NCBI GenBank assembly: GCA_011525065.1
Contig: WTIY01000121.1
Span: forward strand, 1 to 5,011
Length of the DNA: 5,011 nucleotides
Source of the DNA: Flavobacteriales bacterium
Lineage (GTDB): Bacteria; Bacteroidota; Bacteroidia; Flavobacteriales; Flavobacteriaceae
Direction: 5' to 3'
The position numbers and the translations under genes were made by a program. The number at the start of each line of letters is the position of its first letter. Position 1 is the first letter of the stretch. The notes below the pieces were generated by a model, which was not told the origin of the DNA, ran no database searches, and was given only the letters and a program-made list of their open reading frames with translations. Of this stretch, positions 1-5,011 are shown piece by piece.

Positions 1-54
1 CAATATAAAAACTAAAAATCAAAATTAAAAATCAAAAAATTTATCTTTCGCCGA
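1..54. repeat. A-rich tail with a short tandem direct repeat
   Basis: This stretch lies just downstream of the AAA+ gene (which reads leftward) and is almost entirely A and T. It contains two exact copies of TAAAAATCAAAA, at 13-24 and 26-37, with a 13-bp period. On the minus strand this reads as T-rich sequence following the stop codon. I see no GC-rich stem before it, so it is not a convincing intrinsic terminator, although the T-runs could help transcription end. Similar low-complexity TTTTGATTTTTA-like spacers occur between genes in AT-rich bacteria. The window edge cuts it, so its full extent is unknown. Confidence 0.5.
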
Positions 55-1509
55 TTATAAGTCCGCCAAAATATTGCCCAGGCCGTCTTTAAATTGGAAT
101 CCTTCGATGGTGCGATACTTGTTGAGTTTTTTATGCACCTCTAGACCCCAAAGCAAGAACTCCATCATAAAGTACTTTTCTTCTGCCGGACAAGATTGCT
201 GATGCGTTTCCACCACTGTTTCTAGGTAGGGAACAGACATTAGGGTATCGCGGTAAACATCAGCGGGCAGACCATCCTCTAAAAAGAGGCTATTGTCGCT
301 GTAAAACCACCCCAACAGCATGTCGTAAGGCCCCTGCTGATCCTTGTGCTCGAGTTTTTTAATTTCAGGAAAGTATTTGGGAAATAAAGTTTTGACAGCC
401 TGATTGATCAAGTGTAATGAAATTTGTTCTGCCCCCTCCTGCTCTCCTTCGTAAACAAGCTCGACTTTTCCATTAATTGCTGCGATAATGCCAATAAAGT
501 CAGACATCCTCAAACAGGTTTGATCTTCTCCATTTATCAGCATGCGTCGCTCAGCGGTACTGATTAAATTTTCAAAGGCAGTGATGCTCATTCGCGCACT
601 CACCCCGCTTTTTCCGTCGACATATTCACTTTTTCGCGCTTCAAAGCCAATTTGTTCCAGTAAATCCCGCGCTAATTCTGGCACCACAACACTTTGCTGG
701 ACATTAGATTTCATAGTCTCTTGCTCAGTAATGGCTTTAGCCACCTCCAAAGAGTATGGATAATGCGTCATGATTTGTGAACCAATTCTATCTTTCAGTG
801 GAGTAACAATACTGCCACGGTTTGTATAATCCTCGGGGTTTGCCGTAAAGACGAATTGTGCTTCTATAGGTAAGCGAAGCTTGAAACCTCGAATTTGTAT
901 CTCCTTTTCTTGCAAAATACCAAATAGGGCCACTTGAATTCGCGCTTGCAAATCGGGCAATTCATTCAGCACAAAAATACATCGGTGCGCCCGTGGGATC
1001 ATCCCAAAGTGAATCACCCGCTCGTCGGCATAAGAGAGTTTTAAATTGGCCGCTTTGATGGGATCCACATCACCGATTAAGTCAGCTACGGTTACATCAG
1101 GCGTAGCCAATTTTTCAAAAAAGCGGTCATCGCGATGCATCCAAACTACAGGAGTCTGATCCCCCATTTCCGCAATCAGATCTTTGGCCTGTCTGCTGAT
1201 AGGGTTCAGCGGGTCGTCATTGATTTCAGAGCCTTGCACCACTGGAATCCACTCGTCCAATAAGGCCGTCATTTGCCGAGCCAAACGAGTTTTGGCTTGT
1301 CCGCGTAAGCCCAAGAGGTTAATGCTGTGACCCGATAAAATAGCGCGCTCGACATCCGGTATAACGGTATGCTCATAACCCAAAAGACCTTGAAAACTAG
1401 GCGTTCCATCTTTGAGCCGCTGTCTTAAATTCTGTGCCAATTCTTCTTGTATGCTTTTTGAGGTATAGCCTGATTTTTTCAGCGCCCCCAAAGTTTTTAT
1501 GTCTTTCAT
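55..1509 (-). CDS. AAA+ ATPase, magnesium chelatase subunit I / MoxR-like
   Basis: Predicted cytoplasmic AAA+ ATPase of 484 residues, probably the motor of a two-protein complex with the VWA protein encoded just upstream. The AAA+ core spans roughly residues 40-320. The Walker A motif is GLRGQAKT (67-74), with K73 and T74 as nucleotide-binding residues and Ala in place of the usual third Gly. The Walker B strand is CIFVLNEL (177-184), where N182-E183 replaces the usual Asp-Glu. Sensor 1 is in FVFTANPEDY (219-228, N224), a likely arginine finger is R241 in TPLKDRIGS, and a sensor-2-like Arg is R306 in GVSARMSI. GDVDPIK (146-152) and the HFGMIPRAHR segment before Walker B resemble the BchI/ChlI insertions. 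Residues about 375-484 form an extra C-terminal region that I do not recognise. The ATG overlaps the upstream stop in ATGA, so translation is probably coupled; there is no strong ribosome site of its own. Naming it a true magnesium chelatase is not justified: no porphyrin-binding BchH partner or pigment gene is present. The family is well supported; the biological role is unknown. Confidence 0.9.
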   Translation of the reverse strand: MKDIKTLGALKKSGYTSKSIQEELAQNLRQRLKDGTPSFQGLLGYEHTVIPDVERAILSGHSINLLGLRGQAKTRLARQMTALLDEWIPVVQGSEINDDPLNPISRQAKDLIAEMGDQTPVVWMHRDDRFFEKLATPDVTVADLIGDVDPIKAANLKLSYADERVIHFGMIPRAHRCIFVLNELPDLQARIQVALFGILQEKEIQIRGFKLRLPIEAQFVFTANPEDYTNRGSIVTPLKDRIGSQIMTHYPYSLEVAKAITEQETMKSNVQQSVVVPELARDLLEQIGFEARKSEYVDGKSGVSARMSITAFENLISTAERRMLINGEDQTCLRMSDFIGIIAAINGKVELVYEGEQEGAEQISLHLINQAVKTLFPKYFPEIKKLEHKDQQGPYDMLLGWFYSDNSLFLEDGLPADVYRDTLMSVPYLETVVETHQQSCPAEEKYFMMEFLLWGLEVHKKLNKYRTIEGFQFKDGLGNILADL

Positions 1510-2630
1510 CCCAATCTCTTTTTTCTATTTTGTTGATAGTCTTCAAAAATCATTTCTCCCAAACCTTTTAAGCCTGTAAAAAAGGCTTTCCCTTTATTGG
1601 CCTCTGTAAATGTTCTGACAAAACGCATTAAATAAGGGTCTTGAGCAATCATAAAGGTGGTTATGGGGATATTTAATTTCAAGGCCTGACGAGCCATATT
1701 GTAACACTTATCCACGATGTAATCGTCCAGCCCTGCACTGTTTTTATAGTAACCCCCATCGGGTTCTTTTAAACAGCTTGGTTTGCCATCGGTGATCATA
1801 AAAATTTGTTTGTTGCTGTTTTTACGTCGCCTGAGCAGATCCATAGCTAGGGACAAACCGGCCACCGTGTTGGTGTGATATGGCCCTACTTGTAAATAAG
1901 GAATGTCTTTTATGGCAATGGGCCAAGCGTCATTCCCAAAAACCAAAACATCTAAGGTGTCCTTGGGATATCGGGTGGTAATGAATTCTGCTAAGGCCAT
2001 GGCGACCTTTTTGGCTGGCGTGATCCGATCCTCGCCGTACAAGATCATGCTGTGACTAATATCGATCATAAGTACCGTGCTCATCTGAGTATTATAGGTA
2101 CTATCCTCTACCACTAAATCCTCTTGACGCAAATCAAAATCACCTCCGTAATTGCGGATTTGGGCATTTTTGAGACTCTCGGTCATCGATATCTTTTCGA
2201 TAGAATCACCAAACTGATAGGCCTTAAACTCACCTGTCGCTTCATTGCCTTGCCCCGTTGACTTAGTCTTGTGATTCCCGGAGCCTGCTTTCTTGAGTTT
2301 TCCAAAAATCTGTTTCATGGCGTGCTCACGAAGGAGTTTTTCGGTCTTGGGCGTAAGCTTCATTTCCCCGTCACCATCACTCCCGCCGCCCTTTGGCTGA
2401 ATATAGGAACGCTCTAATAGATCTCTCACAAAATCATCAATCGTATAATTCTCATCAGTAAGTCCATACTCCTTGTCCAACTGACGAAGCCAATCAATGG
2501 CCTCCTCAAAATCTCCTGAGGTATGGGTAATGAGCTCTTTAAAAATTTCAAAAAGCCGCTCAAAAGGGGTCTGTGCTTTGGCCACGTAATGCGTGAACCG
2601 CAAACCTGTGGCAGAGAGATCAAATTTCAT
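1506..2630 (-). CDS. VWA-domain protein, partner of the AAA+ ATPase
   Basis: Predicted cytoplasmic protein of 374 residues with a C-terminal von Willebrand factor A domain (about 184-360). The MIDAS metal site looks complete: D190, S192 and S194 in MIDISHSM, a Thr in YHTNT (T253 or T255), and D281 in MITDGKP. Residues 1-110 are mostly charged and probably helical. They are followed by low-complexity linkers: a Gly/Ser/Asp patch at 81-89 and a Gly/Lys/Ser/Thr stretch at about 113-134. No signal peptide or membrane segment is seen. VWA domains of this type (BchD, CoxE, ViaA) work with AAA+ partners, contacting the ATPase and coupling its action to a target; that is inferred here from adjacency and the 4-bp ATGA overlap with the ATPase gene. 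Unlike BchD, it has no N-terminal AAA domain. The ATG at 2630 is chosen because an in-frame TAG lies 15 bases upstream of it (2646-2648) with no other ATG between. A GGAG (2633-2636) sits only 2 bases before the start, closer than usual. Confidence 0.88.
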   Translation of the reverse strand: MKFDLSATGLRFTHYVAKAQTPFERLFEIFKELITHTSGDFEEAIDWLRQLDKEYGLTDENYTIDDFVRDLLERSYIQPKGGGSDGDGEMKLTPKTEKLLREHAMKQIFGKLKKAGSGNHKTKSTGQGNEATGEFKAYQFGDSIEKISMTESLKNAQIRNYGGDFDLRQEDLVVEDSTYNTQMSTVLMIDISHSMILYGEDRITPAKKVAMALAEFITTRYPKDTLDVLVFGNDAWPIAIKDIPYLQVGPYHTNTVAGLSLAMDLLRRRKNSNKQIFMITDGKPSCLKEPDGGYYKNSAGLDDYIVDKCYNMARQALKLNIPITTFMIAQDPYLMRFVRTFTEANKGKAFFTGLKGLGEMIFEDYQQNRKKRLG

Positions 2631-2695
2631 AGCTCCATAAAAGTACTAAAACCATTTCAATAAAATTCGATGTCAAAACTGATTCCATCAAATTT

Positions 2696-2703
2696 CAAAT
2701 TTA
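2696..2703 (-). promoter_or_regulatory. Candidate -7 element for the VWA/AAA+ operon
   Basis: Read on the minus strand, this is TAAATTTG, an exact match to the TAnnTTTG -7 box known from Bacteroidota housekeeping promoters. Transcription would begin near 2690, giving a leader of about 60 bases before the VWA start at 2630. No TTTG -33 box is found at the expected 17-23 base distance, so support is partial. The box lies inside the palindrome AAATTTCAAATTT (2690-2702), which could be an operator or simply chance in AT-rich DNA. Confidence 0.3.
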
Positions 2704-2817
2704 ACGGGGCAAATGCTGATGTGATATTCATAAAAAATATTGATTTGAGGACCGATTATTTAATAAAATTTCAATTTATAAGGCATTTATTATGAATTCC
2801 TTAAATGTCTTTGAGTA

Positions 2818-2850
2818 TTTGCAATTACAGGAGATTACACCTTATATTAG
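2818..2850 (+). promoter_or_regulatory. Candidate gltB promoter
   Basis: TTTG at 2818-2821 is followed after 21 bases by TATATTAG at 2843-2850, which differs from the Bacteroidota -7 consensus TAnnTTTG at one position. The same place also reads as a sigma-70-like pair: TTGCAA (2819-2824), 18 bases, then TATATT (2843-2848). Transcription would start near 2855-2858, giving a leader of about 30 bases before the gltB ATG. Both readings agree on the site, which makes it the best rightward candidate, but such matches are not rare in AT-rich DNA. Confidence 0.4.
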
Positions 2851-2866
2851 GGCTCAAAAAAGAATC

Positions 2867-2882
2867 ACTTTTGAGTTAAAGT
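2867..2882 (+). promoter_or_regulatory. Small inverted repeat just before gltB
   Basis: ACTTT (2867-2871) and AAAGT (2878-2882) are perfect inverted repeats separated by 6 bases, ending 6 bases before the gltB ATG. As RNA this would be a weak 5-bp hairpin in the ribosome-loading region; as DNA it could be a regulator half-site pair downstream of the candidate promoter. The arms are short and AT-rich, so chance is quite possible. Confidence 0.2.
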
Positions 2883-2888
2883 ATTGCT

Positions 2889-5011
2889 ATGCCAAAAAGA
2901 CAAGGCTTATACCTTCCAGAGTTTGAACACGACAATTGCGGCGCGGGATTTATCTGTAATTTAAATGGGATTAGATCCAATAAAATCATTCACGATGCTC
3001 TCGAAATTTTAGTAAAGTTAGAGCACAGAGGAGCGGTAAGCGCTGATGGAATCACAGGAGACGGCGCCGGTATATTAATCGATATCCCGCATCAATTTTT
3101 TGTTGAAAATTGTGACTTTGATTTGCCTGAATTTGGCCAATACGCCGTAGGTAATGTTTTCCTACCAAAAAAGACGAATCAGCTAAATTTTTGTTTGAAG
3201 GTCTTTGAAGATGAAGTTCTCGGTCGAGATTTAACTGTTTTGGGCTGGCGTGACACACCAGTTAATAGTACCGTCCTTGGCTCAATTGCTAAAGCAACCG
3301 AACCCGTCATCAAGCAGCTATTTATTGGAAAGCGTGACAAAAATTTGTCAGACGATGAATTCAAACAAAAGCTATTCGCAGCGCGAAAGATCACTGAACA
3401 CAGGATTCGAGAATCTAAAATTTCTGAATCAGACCTGTTTTATGTGCCCAGTTTATCGACCCGAATCATCATTTTTAAAGGTTTGCTGATGCCGCAGCAT
3501 ATCAATGAATATTATTTAGACTTGAATGATGAATCATTGGATACTCGATTGGCCTTGGTGCACCAGAGATTTTCCACCAATACGTTTCCCACCTGGGATC
3601 TCGCTCAACCCTTCAGGTACATTTGTCACAACGGAGAAATTAATACCCTTCGTGGAAATGTCTCAAGAATGTTTTCTCGAGAGGAAATCCTTCAGAGTGA
3701 TCTTTTTGGGGAAGACCTCAAGAAAGTGCTTCCAACCGTAATAAGAGGTAAGTCAGATTCCGCTACCATGGATATGGTCATTGAACTACTGCTCATGACT
3801 GGGCGATCACTGCCTGAAGCAATGATGATGCTCGTGCCAGAGGCCTGGGAAAAAAATGAGGCCATGTCGGATACTAAAAAGGCTTTTTATGAATTTAATT
3901 CTTGTTTAATGGAACCATGGGATGGACCAGCGTCCATACCATTTACAGACGGCCATTACATTGGGGCTATTTTGGATCGCAACGGCCTAAGGCCATCTCG
4001 ATACACCTTGACAAAAGATAATTTTTTGATCATGTCTTCCGAAACAGGAGTTCTCGATATTGAACCTGAAAACGTGGCTTATCACGGGCGATTAGAACCT
4101 GGTAAGATGTTTTTGGTGAACATGAGCGAGGGCCGCATTGTTCAGGACGATGAAATAAAAAATCACGTAGCCTCTTTAAGACCATATCGCAAGTGGCTGG
4201 ATAAAAACCTCGTTAATTTAAAGGAAATCCCTGCCAAAAAAGGACCTATAAATTACGATGAAATTGATTTGATCAAACGTCAAATTCTTTTTGGATACAC
4301 TCAGGAAGACATTCATTCAATCATAAAACCTATGGCTCAAAATTCAAAAGAGCCCATTGGTTCTATGGGTAATGATACCCCATTGGCTGTATTGTCTGAA
4401 AAACCTCAATTACTTTACGACTATTTCAAACAGCTTTTTGCTCAAGTTACAAATCCACCACTGGACGGGATTAGAGAGGAACTCATAACCGATATGAGCC
4501 TGACCCTTGGACGAGATGTCAACCTCTTTGAAGTGAGCGAAGAGCATTGCAAAAAACTCAAGATCCAAAATCCAGTGATTTCCAAGCACGATCTGGATAA
4601 AATCAGAAATTACGACTCCAATCCTAACATTAAGGTGGCTTCTATCCCCATTTTGTATCGCATCGAGGGTGGAGTCAACGAATTGGAAAATGCTTTGGAC
4701 GAACTGACTCGAAAGGCCGCCAAGGCCATAGAAAATGGCGTCAACATTATTATTTTATCAGACCGATATGTCAATGAAAAAATGGCGCCAATACCAGCCT
4801 TACTGGCCTGTTCGTTTTTAAATAACGCATTGCATAAAATCGGCAAACGCTCTCAAGTGAGTTTAATTATTGAATCGGCCGAACCCAGAGAGGTTCATCA
4901 TTTTGCCTTACTCTTTGGCTTTGGGGCGAGTGCTGTCAATCCCTATATTGTAAATGAAATTGTATTCAATCAAATCAGCAATCAAGACTTGACTGATCTG
5001 GAGTATTTGAT
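2889..5011 (+). CDS. gltB: Glutamate synthase large subunit (5' part, cut by window end)
   Basis: GltB makes two glutamates from glutamine and 2-oxoglutarate, the assimilation step after glutamine synthetase. The 707 codons present are just under half of the usual roughly 1500. Residues 1-16 are a short propeptide; cleavage would expose the catalytic nucleophile C17 in HDNCGAGF. The class II glutamine amidotransferase domain runs to about residue 430. Its landmarks are HRGAVSADG (46-54), R227 in VHQRFSTNT, the oxyanion-hole pair N248-G249 in HNGEINT, D290 in GKSDSATMD, and ILDRNGLRPSRY (361-372). The central domain begins near LFGYTQEDI (467-475) and includes GSMGNDTPLA (491-500) and HHFALLFGFGA (670-680). 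The FMN/Fe-S synthase domain and C-terminal beta-helix lie outside the window. The ATG is fixed by an in-frame TAA at 2877-2879 with no other start between. No Shine-Dalgarno is evident, as is common in Bacteroidota. The frame is unbroken. A gltD gene would be expected next. Whether electrons come from NADPH (via GltD) or ferredoxin cannot be decided here. Confidence 0.97.
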   Translation, partial: MPKRQGLYLPEFEHDNCGAGFICNLNGIRSNKIIHDALEILVKLEHRGAVSADGITGDGAGILIDIPHQFFVENCDFDLPEFGQYAVGNVFLPKKTNQLNFCLKVFEDEVLGRDLTVLGWRDTPVNSTVLGSIAKATEPVIKQLFIGKRDKNLSDDEFKQKLFAARKITEHRIRESKISESDLFYVPSLSTRIIIFKGLLMPQHINEYYLDLNDESLDTRLALVHQRFSTNTFPTWDLAQPFRYICHNGEINTLRGNVSRMFSREEILQSDLFGEDLKKVLPTVIRGKSDSATMDMVIELLLMTGRSLPEAMMMLVPEAWEKNEAMSDTKKAFYEFNSCLMEPWDGPASIPFTDGHYIGAILDRNGLRPSRYTLTKDNFLIMSSETGVLDIEPENVAYHGRLEPGKMFLVNMSEGRIVQDDEIKNHVASLRPYRKWLDKNLVNLKEIPAKKGPINYDEIDLIKRQILFGYTQEDIHSIIKPMAQNSKEPIGSMGNDTPLAVLSEKPQLLYDYFKQLFAQVTNPPLDGIREELITDMSLTLGRDVNLFEVSEEHCKKLKIQNPVISKHDLDKIRNYDSNPNIKVASIPILYRIEGGVNELENALDELTRKAAKAIENGVNIIILSDRYVNEKMAPIPALLACSFLNNALHKIGKRSQVSLIIESAEPREVHHFALLFGFGASAVNPYIVNEIVFNQISNQDLTDLEYL

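Larger units (their letters stand above)
2631..2888. other. Divergent intergenic region
   Basis: This AT-rich 258-bp gap separates the leftward VWA/AAA+ operon from the rightward gltB and must hold the promoters of both. I find one good promoter-like element for each direction, listed separately, plus a dyad before gltB. I see no tRNA, no riboswitch-like fold and no convincing protein gene. A 44-codon open frame (2792-2926) begins here but runs into gltB and is treated as doubtful. Confidence 0.7.

Noticed and set aside
1..54. Intrinsic terminator for the AAA+ operon
   Set aside because: T-runs are present on the minus strand after the stop, but no stable stem precedes them.
542..763. 73-codon open frame on the plus strand
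   Set aside because: It lies antisense within the AAA+ gene, whose protein is conserved through this region; the translated product resembles no family and there is no ribosome site.
55..2630. Magnesium chelatase for chlorophyll synthesis (bchI/bchD)
   Set aside because: The folds are similar, but the VWA protein lacks the N-terminal AAA-like domain of BchD, the Walker B motif differs, and no bchH or pigment gene is present. Only a family-level name is justified.
2631..2888. Riboswitch or other structured RNA leader for gltB
   Set aside because: The region is AT-rich with only short weak inverted repeats, and the likely leader of about 30 bases is too short for a riboswitch.
3052..3394. Two overlapping short frames on the minus strand
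   Set aside because: Both are antisense to the conserved amidotransferase domain of gltB and give no recognisable protein.
3250..3741. Two short plus-strand frames (79 and 71 codons)
   Set aside because: They are alternate frames of gltB. The gltB frame is continuous and carries all the motifs here, so they are not signs of a frameshift.
4610..4846. 78-codon frame on the minus strand
   Set aside because: Antisense to the central domain of gltB; no family resemblance.

Overview
The window is moderately AT-rich bacterial chromosome with two transcription units facing away from each other across a 258-bp intergenic region. It most likely comes from a member of the Bacteroidota. The large subunit of glutamate synthase has the short, Bacteroidota-style N-terminus (HDNCGAGF after only 16 residues). 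The gltB start lacks a Shine-Dalgarno sequence, and the best candidate promoters resemble the TTTG / TAnnTTTG elements of that phylum. This placement rests on recalled family features, not on a search.

Left part (minus strand, about 55-2630): two adjacent genes read leftward. The first encodes a 374-residue von Willebrand factor A (VWA) protein with a complete metal-binding MIDAS motif. The second encodes a 484-residue AAA+ ATPase of the magnesium-chelatase-I/MoxR type. Stop and start overlap in an ATGA, so the two are almost certainly co-transcribed and translationally coupled. By analogy with BchI/BchD, MoxR/VWA and RavA/ViaA pairs, the ATPase probably forms a hexameric motor and the VWA protein is its adaptor or substrate-recruiting partner. 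The target is not evident from the sequence.

Intergenic region (2631-2888): AT-rich, with a candidate leftward promoter around 2696-2703 and a candidate rightward promoter around 2818-2850. It also holds a small dyad just before the gltB start and no convincing gene.

Right part (plus strand, 2889 to the window end): the first 707 codons of gltB. They cover the glutamine amidotransferase domain and part of the central domain of glutamate synthase. The frame is intact and the gene is cut only by the window edge. It makes glutamate from glutamine and 2-oxoglutarate in ammonia assimilation; a gltD small-subunit gene would be expected downstream but is not in view.

Overall this looks like ordinary chromosomal sequence. 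The least understood part is the AAA+/VWA pair. I see no mobile element, CRISPR array, RNA gene or clear sign of horizontal transfer.
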